From Burkholderia multivorans ATCC BAA-247 (GTDB lineage Bacteria; Pseudomonadota; Gammaproteobacteria; Burkholderiales; Burkholderiaceae), in NCBI RefSeq assembly GCF_000959525.1, contig NZ_CP009832.1, positions 1,054,001-1,118,000 on the forward strand: a DNA stretch of 64,000 nucleotides. The letters run 5' to 3'. Both the position numbers and the translations under genes were made by a program. The notes under the pieces were generated by a model. The model saw only the letters and a program-made list of their open reading frames with translations, did not search any database and was not told where the DNA came from. Shown piece after piece: positions 8,012 to 16,598 of the stretch; position 1 is the stretch's first letter; every line of letters starts with the position of its first letter.

Positions 8012-9865
8012 CTATGCGAACCCCACCACCTTCTCCTGATCCCACTCGCTGGCCTTCACGCTCGTGACCACGGCCATGATGATCTTGTCGAGATTGTTGG
8101 CGGTGGCGCCCTCCAGGGCCGAGCGGCCGCGCAGCATCGCACGCGGCTGCAGCAGCGCGTGGTAAATCTGCCAAGGGTCCGCGCCCCGGCTCAGCTTCAT
8201 GACGGACTGGACCAGCTCGTGTTTGAGCGGGTCGAGGTGCCAGTCCGGCACCCGCTGGCCGCGGTTGCCCAGGTTCAGTGCCAGCAGGTTGCCCGCCTTG
8301 ATCTCGTAGCTGATCCACCGGCGCGACTTGCCCGCCATCTTGGCGAACTCGACGACCGGAAGGTTGTGCGGCGACTCGAAAACATCGACGAGTTCCATCC
8401 GCTTGCGTTGAACGTCGGACAGTGGCTGCTCCATCACCGAGCGCGGCGCCGTGACCGCCGGCAGCCGCTGCGCCGCGGCTGACACCAGCGGCATCGCATC
8501 GCCAGGCTTGGTCACGAGCAGGATCGGCGTCGTCGCCGCCCTGGGCGGTGCGCTGTCAGCGGGATCGCCCCCGATGGCGGGCACGCCTTCCAGGTGAATG
8601 GTGAGCGGCATGCTCGCCGCTTCGACCATGTTCTGCTCAAAGAGGTCGAGGCGGTCGGCCCAATCCTGCATCATGCGGCGGCGCTGCTCCACGTACTCGG
8701 CGTGGTTGTACGTGCTGCTGACCTTGTTGGGATCGACGTGGGAGAGTTGCGCGTCCACCCAGGCTTTCGGATAGCCGAACTCGTTGAGCGCGGTGGACAT
8801 CGTGGCCCGGATGCCGTGCCCCGTCAGCAGGTCACGGTAGCCCATGCGCTTGAGCGCGCCGTTGAGCGTGTTCTCGCTCATGCGCTTCTTCAGGTCGTTG
8901 TCGTGCCGGAGCAGATAGCGCTGGGCCGGCTTGAACTCCTCCAGCATGTGCCGGACGATCTCGATGGCCTGCACCGACAGCGGCACGATGTACGGTGGAA
9001 TGTCCTGCGGCCGCTGGCGCTTCCTGCGCATGTCCACCTGCAACTGCTTCACGACGTCGGGCGGGATGATCCACAACCCCTTGTCGAGGTCGAACTGATC
9101 GGGCGTCGCCAGCCGCAACTCGCCCGTGCGCACGCCGGTCAGGCACAGCAGCCGCAATCCAAGCTGGGTGCGCAGCCTGCCGCGGTACTTGCGCAGCCGC
9201 TGCAACAGCTTCGGCAGATCCTCCATGCGCAGGAACGGGTTGTGGTTCACGGGCGGCAACGGCACGGCGACCACATCGAGGTCGGACGCCGGGTTTTGCT
9301 CCAGCCCCGGCACGATCACCAGCGCGTAGCGGAACAAGTGGTTCAACCACGTCCTGACCTTCTCGGCAACGGAGAGCGCCTTGCGCTTCTCGATCTTGGC
9401 GATCACGTCCAAGAGGTCGGAGCGCTTGATCTCGTAGATCGAGCGCTTGCCCAGGTAGGGCAGTACATCCTTGTCGAAGACGCGCGGGAGGATGGAGTGC
9501 GTGGTCTGCCGGCCCTTCTTGAGGCTGAGCGCGCGATGGGCAAACCACTTCCTGTAGATGACCTCGAAGGTGTGCTCGCCGGCGAGCTTGACCGCGGCGC
9601 GCTTCTGCTTGCGGTGAACACGGGGATTGATGCCCTTGGCGACCAAGGCGCGCGCCTCGTCGCGCAGCGCGCGGGCTTCGAGCAGCGATACCTCGGGATA
9701 GGTGCCGAACGACATCCGCTTGGGCTCCTTGAGCCAGTAGTAGCGGAAGTGCCAAGTCTTACCTCCCGTCGCTGCAACAGCGAGGGAGAGGCCCAACGTG
9801 TCGGGGAGGGTGTAGTCCTTGCCGGTGGCTTTGGCGCGTCGAACGGCCAGGTCGGAAAGTGCCAT
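8012..9865 (-). CDS. int: ICE tyrosine integrase (IntB13-like)
   Basis: 617 aa. The N-terminus is the DUF4102 arm-binding domain (MALSDLAVRRAKATGK, then LGLSLAVAATGGKTWHFRYY). A core-binding SAM-like domain follows (about 100-200), then the catalytic domain: Arg in LTGVRTGELR (about 244), the HGIRATMST box (about 352), and the Tyr in STYNHAEYVEQRR (about 387). A further ~200-residue C-terminal extension is typical of the long integrases of clc/PAGI-2 elements. The gene starts about 240 bp from the 3' end of tRNA-Gly and is transcribed away from it, exactly the ICEclc arrangement. It should catalyse excision and integration at that tRNA. Confidence 0.9.
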   Translation of the reverse strand: MALSDLAVRRAKATGKDYTLPDTLGLSLAVAATGGKTWHFRYYWLKEPKRMSFGTYPEVSLLEARALRDEARALVAKGINPRVHRKQKRAAVKLAGEHTFEVIYRKWFAHRALSLKKGRQTTHSILPRVFDKDVLPYLGKRSIYEIKRSDLLDVIAKIEKRKALSVAEKVRTWLNHLFRYALVIVPGLEQNPASDLDVVAVPLPPVNHNPFLRMEDLPKLLQRLRKYRGRLRTQLGLRLLCLTGVRTGELRLATPDQFDLDKGLWIIPPDVVKQLQVDMRRKRQRPQDIPPYIVPLSVQAIEIVRHMLEEFKPAQRYLLRHDNDLKKRMSENTLNGALKRMGYRDLLTGHGIRATMSTALNEFGYPKAWVDAQLSHVDPNKVSSTYNHAEYVEQRRRMMQDWADRLDLFEQNMVEAASMPLTIHLEGVPAIGGDPADSAPPRAATTPILLVTKPGDAMPLVSAAAQRLPAVTAPRSVMEQPLSDVQRKRMELVDVFESPHNLPVVEFAKMAGKSRRWISYEIKAGNLLALNLGNRGQRVPDWHLDPLKHELVQSVMKLSRGADPWQIYHALLQPRAMLRGRSALEGATANNLDKIIMAVVTSVKASEWDQEKVVGFA

Positions 9866-10105
9866 GCTTCTAGCTCCTGAACGTGAGTCAGGAACTCGAT
9901 GCTGGTCACATCACCTGCGCGCCTCTACAAACAATCCGGAAGCGGTCGTGCCCGCAAAAATGGACACAATCATGGACATAAAAGTCCTGGCTTCAGGCGG
10001 ATTTCCGTGGACGACAGCAGAACATCAAAGAGAGAAAAAAACCGTTGCGTGACAACGACTTGCAAACTCTCTTGGATTTCAGCGGACCTCCGCAGAAAGA
10101 TGCAG

Positions 10106-10180
10106 TGGAGCGGGCGATGGGAATCGAACCCACGTCATCAGCTTGGGAAGCTGAGGTAATGGCCATTATACGACGCCCGC
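10106..10180 (-). tRNA. tRNA-Gly(CCC), complete; attachment site for ICE and island
   Basis: 75-nt cloverleaf read on the minus strand with encoded CCA. The acceptor arms GCGGGCG/CGCCCGC pair fully, the T arm has GTGGG-TTCGATT-CCCAT, and the anticodon stem TCAGC/GCTGA encloses TTCCCAA, giving anticodon CCC. The 3' end (10106) faces the ICE integrase, the usual position for clc-type attachment. The 5' half (10142-10180) is repeated at 39711-39749, marking the other end of the neighbouring island. Confidence 0.95.
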
Positions 10181-10320
10181 AGAACTGGCGATTCTACAGG
10201 GTTTGGCGTGGGGATGGCAAGCGGGCGGTTTTGGGTGGTGGCGTCGAAACTGGTATCGCTCTCGCTGTTCCTCCTGGCATCGTCCGTTCGACGGGTAGCG
10301 TCTACCCGCGCAATGGAATA

Positions 10321-10336
10321 CTGTGTAGATGTACAG
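10321..10336. promoter_or_regulatory. LexA-type operator candidate upstream of the NdpA/Rel operon
   Basis: CTGTGTAGATGTACAG fits the CTGT-N8-ACAG box used by beta- and gamma-proteobacterial LexA. The flanks extend the match (TA before, TG after; consensus TA...TA). It ends 80 bp upstream of the ATG at 10417, within the promoter region of the two-gene operon. An exact 8-base match is expected about once per 65 kb by chance, so the position is the main argument. Confidence 0.5.
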
Positions 10337-10416
10337 TGTTTGTGCCGGGAACTTTCCTCAGCCGGCAGGAATGTGTCACACTCGGCGCGCTAGTAATAAC
10401 TACACGCTGAGGGACC

Positions 10417-11484
10417 ATGCTGACGTTGGATTTGCTCGTCATAGAGCGACTGGTTGTTCATCACATCAATCAACGGGATGCGGACAGAAACGTCGTCGAG
10501 CCAAATTACGCTGACGACTTGCTGCACTTGCCGCCGGGAGCGATGGATATGTTTACGCGACGGATTGTGCAGGCACTCGGGCATCGGTCGCACGGTATCG
10601 AGGTCGATATAAGAGACGCGGGTCCGGGCAGCTTTTTTCAGAATGCTGCCGATGCTATGCATGCTGACGAAGGTCAATTCATGGCGCTGAGTCGCCAGAT
10701 GGCGCATGACTTGGCTGCTGCGCAGGTCACGCGGGATTTGCCGCCGAGCAAGCTTATTGTTGTTTCGGGCGTCGTGGGCAGAGTGCAACGCCGATTTATG
10801 GCAGTCATCAAAGCAGAAATGCAAGATGGGTTGGGTGAGACTAGACACGGTCGGCAGACTCAGATTGACTACCTGACGAATATCTTTCTTACTGACAGTC
10901 AGCGTCTGTATAAGATTGGCTACGTGCAACAGATCGGCGGGAATGCGGGACGTGCTCAGCCGTACCAGCGGGAGCATTTCGTGATGCATCTTTTCGACCA
11001 CTTGATGACGGGGACCGAGACAAGAAGCGCTGCGCTGTATTTCTACAGCGGGTTCATGGGCGCTGACATCGCTGCCTCAGACAAGCGTCTGACACAGGAC
11101 TTCTACGAACGTACCATCGAGTTCATTAACTCTCGCGGCTTCGAGCCAGAGGACCGTATGGATCTTGTCGATGCGTTGCGTTCAGAGCTCCGGAGCAACA
11201 AACAGACCCTCAGCGTGGCCGACTTTGGGGATGAACACTTTGAGCGAGCTACACGTGACGAGTATTGCGATTTCATGGAGCGTGCCAACTTTCCGGTGCA
11301 TGCAGTATCCAAGAACACGGAGTACATCAAAGCGAAGCTTAAACGGCGACAGCGAATGGTTTTTTCGGGGGACGTAGTGATTTCTACGCCACCTGACAAA
11401 CTGAAGGAGCTTGTTTCTATCGACACGTCTGTTGATGGGGTAACTACAGTTACCATTAACGGCACACTTCAGTCACAGGAATGA
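10417..11484 (+). CDS. Nucleoid-associated protein, NdpA/YejK (NA37) family
   Basis: 355 aa, close to the ~335 aa of E. coli YejK. It begins with a short beta/alpha segment (LTLDLLVIERLVVHHINQRD), and a long middle domain contains IDYLTNIFLTDSQRLYKIGY. The C-terminal part (about residues 225-350) has FERATRDEYCDFMERANFPV, then EYIKAKLKRRQRMVFSGDVV and a final beta-strand pair, as in the NA37 family of DNA-associated proteins. Its stop overlaps the start of a RelA/SpoT-domain gene (ATGA), so the two form one translation unit. GC content is visibly lower than in the core genome. In housekeeping contexts the family is linked to the nucleoid; here the partner suggests a sensor or neutralising role (inference). 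Confidence 0.75.
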   Translation: MLTLDLLVIERLVVHHINQRDADRNVVEPNYADDLLHLPPGAMDMFTRRIVQALGHRSHGIEVDIRDAGPGSFFQNAADAMHADEGQFMALSRQMAHDLAAAQVTRDLPPSKLIVVSGVVGRVQRRFMAVIKAEMQDGLGETRHGRQTQIDYLTNIFLTDSQRLYKIGYVQQIGGNAGRAQPYQREHFVMHLFDHLMTGTETRSAALYFYSGFMGADIAASDKRLTQDFYERTIEFINSRGFEPEDRMDLVDALRSELRSNKQTLSVADFGDEHFERATRDEYCDFMERANFPVHAVSKNTEYIKAKLKRRQRMVFSGDVVISTPPDKLKELVSIDTSVDGVTTVTINGTLQSQE

Positions 11485-12470
11485 CCCAAGACGAAGTCGA
11501 TAAGTGGCTTGGCGATCTATCTCCCGCACTTGAGGAGTGGGGGAAATTTGTCGTCCAGCGAGTCACTAATCGGGTGCGAGGCGAAATCGGAGAGCATAGG
11601 TATGGATCCTTCTTCAAGGTGGAGCCGACCTATCGTGTGAAGAGTGCCAAGTCCGCTTTTGAGAAAATCGACAGGAAAGGATACACAGATCCCGGCAGGC
11701 AGATCACGGATCTAGTGGGGGCACGCTTCATCGTTTTAGTGCGCACGGACATCGACATACTACAGGAGGCTTTGGCTCACTGCACAGACTGGACGCTTAG
11801 CAGGGAGCGGGACCCGTCATTCGAAATCAGCCAGGAGCCAATGGTCTTCGACTATCAGTCGGTCCATTATCTCGCAAGAAATAAGAGCAAGCTGGTACTC
11901 AACGAGGTTGAAGTGCCAGCGGATCTTGCGTGCGAAGTCCAAGTGCGAACGTTGTTGCAGCATGCATATGCGGAACTTGTGCATGACAACATTTACAAGC
12001 CAGCGGGCGTAGTGCCATCGTCCACGAAGCGACTAGTTGCTCGGTGCATGGCGCTGATGGAAACGACGGACAGCATGTTCTGTGAGGCGCTTGAAGAGTT
12101 AAATCAGGTGAATACGGAGCGTGAAGAATGGCTTCGGTTCTTGCCTGATGTCTATGCGCAAGTCACGGGGTATCGCGATGTGTCAGCTAGTGACGACGAT
12201 ACAATGACGGTGTTGAGCAAATATCGCGACTGGCTAACGCAAACGAATCGAGAAAAATTGCGCGAGCTCGTTACTCTGCCTGCTCTGGCGAAGAAGATCG
12301 CCGGCCGTGTTGGTAGCGACTCTTTGTTCGATCGACCAATGTGCCTGCTCGCATACTCGTTGATTGACGAACACGGCTCGGCTGCGTTCGAGTTGTGGCC
12401 TATCGAGAGATATGCGAACGACGTACAGACGATCATGGCGGATCTCGGAAAGGCGAGCAAGGTGCGTTAA
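11481..12470 (+). CDS. RelA/SpoT synthetase-domain protein (stand-alone alarmone synthetase-like)
   Basis: 329 aa. The synthetase core spans roughly residues 45-175: YRVKSAKSAFEKI (ATP-side basic residues), ITDLVGARFIVLVRTDI, FDYQSVHYLA (the Y-x-S-x-H loop) and EVQVRTLLQHAYAELVHDN (the catalytic E-x-Q-x-R-x5-A pattern). No HD hydrolase domain precedes it and no TGS/ACT domains follow. Instead there is a ~150-residue helical tail without recognisable motifs. Stand-alone synthetases make (p)ppGpp-type alarmones; toxic relatives (toxSAS) make ppApp-like products or pyrophosphorylate tRNA. It is coupled to the NdpA-like gene, whose product could be an antitoxin or sensor. Which substrate it uses cannot be told from sequence. 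Confidence 0.8.
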   Translation: MTQDEVDKWLGDLSPALEEWGKFVVQRVTNRVRGEIGEHRYGSFFKVEPTYRVKSAKSAFEKIDRKGYTDPGRQITDLVGARFIVLVRTDIDILQEALAHCTDWTLSRERDPSFEISQEPMVFDYQSVHYLARNKSKLVLNEVEVPADLACEVQVRTLLQHAYAELVHDNIYKPAGVVPSSTKRLVARCMALMETTDSMFCEALEELNQVNTEREEWLRFLPDVYAQVTGYRDVSASDDDTMTVLSKYRDWLTQTNREKLRELVTLPALAKKIAGRVGSDSLFDRPMCLLAYSLIDEHGSAAFELWPIERYANDVQTIMADLGKASKVR

Positions 12471-12605
12471 ACGTCGCGAGTCTCGCAGAGGCGAGAGACC
12501 TGATGTTGTCGCGACTATTCGGGAGATACTCGCTGGTAGTGCTTAGCGAGCAACTTCTCCTTCTTCAGGCGTTGGACTTAAAGAAACCCATGCTGCGACT
12601 CCGTC

Positions 12606-12806
12606 TCAATAGAACTCTTTCTCTTTCACTGCACGCAGTTCTTTCGAGTTACATCTTGGGCAGCGGGCGGGAGGAGACGACCTTCTTGATCGCCAGTTGT
12701 AAAAGCATTTTTCGCATGCCATCTCGCCGCGCCAGACAAGATAAAAGCGGTTTTGTGAGCACAGCTTGCGTAAAAATCTTTGTTCATCTTCAAGCTTGCT
12801 TGTCAT
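12606..12806 (-). CDS. Small zinc-ribbon protein
   Basis: 66 aa with two Cys pairs, CEKC near residue 31 and CPRC near residue 49, separated by an Arg/Ser-rich loop, which should bind one zinc ion. No other domain is visible. It is convergent to the NdpA/Rel operon with 135 bp between the stop codons. The sequence is AT-rich compared with its surroundings. Function unknown; real-gene status rests on the zinc-ribbon pattern. Confidence 0.45.
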   Translation of the reverse strand: MTSKLEDEQRFLRKLCSQNRFYLVWRGEMACEKCFYNWRSRRSSPPARCPRCNSKELRAVKEKEFY

Positions 12807-12877
12807 TGGCTTGGCCCCAGCAGCCCAATATATCGAGTCGAATTGCTTTGTGTGTCAATTCTAAACTGGCGTGTCGA

Positions 12878-13087
12878 TCAAGCCGCAAAGCCGTGATAGC
12901 TGCCAACCGCCACGGCTGCATCAACGAATCGTTTTGCAGTTGCGTGATCCGTAATTACAGTCTTTCCATCTATGGCTAGGTAGATGCTGTCCTCGGGGTA
13001 GAACGAGAAGCGGCCAAATTCGACGTCCATTGAGGTTTTGCCGCTTTGATCCAAAACAGTCTTGTCAAAATACATCGTGACCGCCAT
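12878..13087 (-). CDS. Hypothetical small protein
   Basis: 69 aa, beginning MAVTMYFDKTVLDQSGKTSM, with alternating beta-like segments (VEFGRFSFYPEDSIYLAIDG). No motif or signal peptide is recognised. It lies 33 bp downstream of the exported-protein gene on the same strand, so the two may be co-transcribed. Confidence 0.45.
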   Translation of the reverse strand: MAVTMYFDKTVLDQSGKTSMDVEFGRFSFYPEDSIYLAIDGKTVITDHATAKRFVDAAVAVGSYHGFAA

Positions 13088-13120
13088 GATTGTTCTCGCC
13101 CGAGTTGACGATGTTTCGTG

Positions 13121-13486
13121 CTATCGGAGTACGCCATTCTTGTGACATACGATGAGGTTCGCTTGTTCCTCGATTTCGCTATTTGAAATTGAGATGGGTG
13201 CAAAGCGCGTAGGGTAGTTTGGAGTTCTGATGATGGCGCCCTGAAATATCTTGAAGCCAGTATATCCGCCAAACTTATTTTTTGCATTTACGTAGCCGCA
13301 TGCAGTATTACCGTCTGCGCTAATCCGTATTTCGCGGAATTTTGCGCTATCTGGGTCAGTTAATTCGTGAATGATGGCTTGCTTTATCGCTTTTTCATCT
13401 TCGGGGCTGACCGAGTTTTGCGCGTAGGAGAGTGCCGGAGAAACTGCAAGCAAGAGGGCGCTCGCCGCCTTAGAGGTGAATCTCAT
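13121..13486 (-). CDS. Hypothetical exported protein
   Basis: 121 aa. Residues 1-22 form a signal peptide (MRFTSKAASALLLAVSPALSYAQ) with a likely cut at the SYA motif. The mature domain (about 98 aa) has two Cys (NTACGYVN and LIVCHKN) placed to form one disulfide, and a pattern (AIIHELTDPDSAKFREIRIS) seen in small secreted Burkholderia proteins of unknown function. A purine-rich stretch precedes the ATG. It probably shares a transcript with the 69-aa gene downstream. Confidence 0.6.
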   Translation of the reverse strand: MRFTSKAASALLLAVSPALSYAQNSVSPEDEKAIKQAIIHELTDPDSAKFREIRISADGNTACGYVNAKNKFGGYTGFKIFQGAIIRTPNYPTRFAPISISNSEIEEQANLIVCHKNGVLR

Positions 13487-13574
13487 TGTGAAGTCCCCGT
13501 TAAGTTGTCAGCTTGATATTCAACCTTATACCACATCGTAGCTGGAATCGGGGTGTCGCCGGGATAATCGGCGC

Positions 13575-13805
13575 ATGAATGATAGCCAACACCATAAGGA
13601 CTACCCGTCACTTACCATCGCGCAGATTCGCGATCTGGTTGCATTGGTCCGGGACAGCTTCGGAGGCAATCTCCCATGGACCAGCTTCATCGAACGTCTG
13701 TTGATGTCGCTCGAAGACATTCCGGGATTCGAGATGAGCGATGTTCCTCCATCGCTGATTGACTTGGCATGGGCTGAGTACGTCGGCCATCGCATCGAGT
13801 CCTGA
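13575..13805 (+). CDS. Hypothetical small protein
   Basis: 76 aa, acidic, with predicted helices (SLTIAQIRDLVALVRDSFGG). No recognised domain. It ends 3 bp before the convergent stop of the XRE regulator at 13809. The reading frame has normal codon use for the island, but the start context is poor, so confidence is moderate. Confidence 0.4.
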   Translation: MNDSQHHKDYPSLTIAQIRDLVALVRDSFGGNLPWTSFIERLLMSLEDIPGFEMSDVPPSLIDLAWAEYVGHRIES

Positions 13806-13808
13806 TCG

Positions 13809-14207
13809 CTACTTGTGCCGCTTGCTCTTTGCTGGATGCTTGGCCTTGAGCATGCCAGCGAATTGCTGAACAAAATTCACGACGAGTTCCCGCTCGTCGC
13901 TATCCAATCCATTGAGCGCATTCGCAATCATCGCCAGTTGGTCGTCCGGCCGCTTCGATCCACGTTGCAATAACTGGTCGACCGAGCAGTCCAGCGCGTC
14001 GCTGAGCTGCTGGAGCCGATGCAAGGTCGGCATCCTCGTACCGCGCTCCCATCGACTAATCGCCTCCTGTTCCAGATCGATCATCTCCGCAAGCTTGGCC
14101 TGAGTCAGACCGCGTGCGCGCCGTTGTTCGGCAATGGCGGTCCCGACACGAGCAGCAAGCAGCGCGTCTTCGGCATCGTCGGTGGGCGAGGTAGGGCGGG
14201 TAGTCAT
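13809..14207 (-). CDS. XRE-family transcriptional regulator
   Basis: 132 aa. An acidic N-terminal leader is followed by a Cro/C1-type helix-turn-helix at about residues 22-80 (VGTAIAEQRRARGLTQAKLA, then EQEAISRWERGTRMPTLHRL), then a helical tail ending in a Lys/Arg-rich stretch (KAKHPAKSKRHK). It is divergent from the MarR-like gene at 14381. The ~170-bp spacer contains GAATGTAATATTCC-like inverted sequence near 14255-14275, a plausible operator. Confidence 0.7.
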   Translation of the reverse strand: MTTRPTSPTDDAEDALLAARVGTAIAEQRRARGLTQAKLAEMIDLEQEAISRWERGTRMPTLHRLQQLSDALDCSVDQLLQRGSKRPDDQLAMIANALNGLDSDERELVVNFVQQFAGMLKAKHPAKSKRHK

Positions 14208-14380
14208 AGGCCGATATGGTCGTCTTCATTCCGGTAGTGATGAACAACCATAGTGGAATGTAATATTCCAATATGGTTGAATTCGAGGCGACTTTGCCGT
14301 ATCGTGCGGAAATGCCTGAGCGGTCGGGGATAACAGCGAACGCCGTCGGGCAAGGGCCAATTCAGAAAAATCAACGACCT

Positions 14381-14860
14381 ATGACCACGAACGATCCTCT
14401 TTCCCGGTTTCACGCCTTCATGACCGCCTATGAGGGATGTCGAGCGTCGGCGCTCGCGAGCGCGTTGCAGATGACGCCGATGGCGGCCAGAGCACTCGGA
14501 CTGATCAATGCATTTCCGGGCATGACCCTGCACGAACTGAGTTGTGTTCTCGGCGGCAGCCAGGGGCAGGTAATCGGCGCGGCATTCGACCTCAAGCATC
14601 TCGGATATATCGACATCACCGAGGAGAAAAACGACAATCGCCGGTGCGTTCTCCAGCCCATTCGCGACCGAATGTTCGGCTTCGATGGGTATCAGCGGCT
14701 CGTGAACAATCTGGCGGCGGACGCCGGAATCGCCGAACGCTTGGAGGCGTTGCTACCGCTGTATCAGGACGTTTTGATGAAAGCTTTGGAAGAGTTGCAG
14801 GGAGACGCCCAAAACGTTCAGTATCAAGCGCAGCGGCGGATTCTCGCGCGGGTGGTGTGA
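14381..14860 (+). CDS. MarR-like winged-helix regulator
   Basis: 159 aa from ATG 14381 (MTTNDPLSRF); the frame is open further upstream, but that part overlaps the putative operator region. The winged-helix core is at about residues 40-100: ALGLINAFPGMTLHELSCVL, GGSQGQVIGAAFDLKHLGYI, then the wing with DITEEKNDNRRCVLQP. The C-terminal helices (about 115-150) would dimerise. Ligand and targets are unknown. It stands between two XRE genes in a small cluster of regulators. Confidence 0.6.
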   Translation: MTTNDPLSRFHAFMTAYEGCRASALASALQMTPMAARALGLINAFPGMTLHELSCVLGGSQGQVIGAAFDLKHLGYIDITEEKNDNRRCVLQPIRDRMFGFDGYQRLVNNLAADAGIAERLEALLPLYQDVLMKALEELQGDAQNVQYQAQRRILARVV

Positions 14861-14942
14861 CCACACGGCCACGTGTGTTGTGTTGGATCGGAGATAGCGG
14901 GATCGAAGGGGCGACGTCGGCATATTCCCGAGGCGCAGCAAG

Positions 14943-15188
14943 CTACTTGCGACGCTGATTTTTCCCGTGACCGGACTCGAACGCGAGCATATCGCTCGGC
15001 GGGACGTTCAAGGTTTCGGCTAGGACGCAGATATTGTAGAGCGCGATGTTTCTCTGACCGCGCTCGATCCCGCCGACATACGACCGCGCCAAGCCCGATT
15101 CGAGGGCGAGTTTTTCCTGCGACCAGCCTTTCGCCTTTCGCAGTTCCACCAGCCGTTTTCCGAACAATTCGAGCGGGTCGTAATCCAT
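14943..15188 (-). CDS. XRE-family transcriptional regulator (short)
   Basis: 81 aa, almost only a helix-turn-helix: FGKRLVELRKAKGWSQEKLA, then LESGLARSYVGGIERGQRNI and a final helix (LYNICVLAETLNVPPSDML). Short regulators of this form often act as island or restriction-modification controllers (C proteins), but no restriction enzyme or methylase is adjacent. It is divergent from the interrupted CHASE sensor gene. Confidence 0.65.
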   Translation of the reverse strand: MDYDPLELFGKRLVELRKAKGWSQEKLALESGLARSYVGGIERGQRNIALYNICVLAETLNVPPSDMLAFESGHGKNQRRK

Positions 15189-15305
15189 CGTTGGATGTCC
15201 ATGAACATCCGTTGGAGGGTATGGATTTGACCTTTATGAAGCCACTCTCTATGAGGACACGCACTATAAGTTACAATTTGCCGTCTGGATGGGGAGCGTG
15301 CCCCG

Positions 15306-16157
15306 TTGGCTCTACTCCCTGATGATCGTTTCCGCGAGCTAGGTCAAAGTCCGTCCGTGTGTTCACTTCATCGGTTGCTGGCAGCAGGCTTCCCCTTACA
15401 ATGGCTGGCCTTGGTTTCGTGCCTGATCCTGATGATGCTTTCCATTCGGCATCTCCGTCCTTCCGCCAAAGTGATTGTTGTTGCCCTTGCCGGGTGGATA
15501 GCTGCGGCATCGATCGTCATTGGTGTTCTTGTTGCCTCCGAGATTGCCCGTCTGCGAAGAGAGTTCGTGGGCCAGAGTGAGACGACCTACGAAATCGTTC
15601 GCCAGCGGCTCGACCAGAATGAAGCCGTACTCGCCGGCATCGATTCCCTGCTGCACACGTTCCCCGGCGTGGAGTCGAAGGGCTTGAGCGATTACGCTCA
15701 CCAAATGCTGACGCGCTATCCGCACATCTACATGATCGAGTTGCAGCCGCGCGTGGAGCTGGCTGACGTCGGGAAATTCGAGGCTTGGGCAAGAAAGAAG
15801 GTCACGCTCGGGTACTTCATCAAAGATTACGGATATGGGGGCGAGCGGAAATGGCATCCTGCATCGACCCGCTCTGTCTACTATCCGATAACCTTCATGG
15901 AGCCGCAGGAGCCGGCTGCTCTTCCGGTCCTTGGGCTGGATGTCTATGCCGACAGCAAGTTTCGGGGGGCGATAGACAAGACCATCCGGACAGGGCGACC
16001 GTCGATTTCCGCACCCTTCGACCTGTATGAGGGCGGGCGGGCTTATCTGATCTTCAAGGCCATCTACAGTAGCCCTCCGGAAACCAGCAGCGTTGCAGTA
16101 CGAGCACAACTCGCGACCCGAGTTGTTTCGATGCTGATTGGAGCGGCCCCACGTATC
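15306..16157 (+). pseudogene. CHASE-domain sensor protein, N-terminal fragment cut by an IS
   Basis: About 284 codons remain. The likely start is one of the ATGs near 15432 (MMLSIRHLRP), followed by a transmembrane helix (VIVVALAGWIAAASIVIGVL) and an extracellular CHASE domain with LLHTFPGVESKGLSDYAHQM, then PHIYMIELQPRVE and FEAWARKKV. CHASE domains normally precede a second membrane helix and a histidine kinase or GGDEF output; all of that is missing because the frame runs into the left end of the IS3-family element at 16158. No continuation is found beyond the right end of the IS, so the insertion was probably accompanied by a deletion. Confidence 0.7.
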
Positions 16158-16181
16158 TGAGGACACAAGGACTCTCTTAAA

Positions 16182-16598
16182 ATGAGGGATAGTCTTGTGC
16201 CTATCAGTAAGCCTAGTCATTACGTGGAAAGCATCGAAATTCTGACCGAGCCGGAGCGCCGTCGTCGGCGCACGGCGCAAGAGAAAATCGCCATCGTGCA
16301 GGAGACACTTGAGCCGGGAGCATCGGTGTCGGCCGTGGCGCGTCGGCACGGCGTCAATGCCAACCAGGTGTTCGGCTGGCGCAAGCAATACCAGGAAGGC
16401 AGTCTGGCGGCGGTGAAGGTAGGCGAAACCGTTGTGCCGGCATCTGAACTGGCCGCCGCCATCAAGGAAATCAAGGAATTGCAACGGCTGCTCGGGAAGA
16501 AGACGCTGGAGGTCGAAATCCTGAAAGAAGCCGTGGAATGGGGCCGTTCAAAAAACCTGATTGCGCGCTCGCCCTTGCTGCCGGGGGACGACCGATGA
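16182..16598 (+). CDS. IS3-family transposase OrfA
   Basis: 138 aa. A helix-turn-helix of the Tn3/IS3 OrfA type is at about residues 25-75 ([20 protein letters not shown], then [20 protein letters not shown]), followed by a leucine-zipper-like segment ([20 protein letters not shown]). It binds the IS ends. A slippery heptamer A AAA AAC at 16550-16556 sits in the correct reading phase (codons TCA AAA AAC) within the overlap with orfB, so an OrfAB fusion by -1 frameshifting is expected. Confidence 0.85.
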   Translation: MRDSLVPISKPSHYVESIEILTEPERRRRRTAQEKIAIVQETLEPGASVSAVARRHGVNANQVFGWRKQYQEGSLAAVKVGETVVPASELAAAIKEIKELQRLLGKKTLEVEILKEAVEWGRSKNLIARSPLLPGDDR

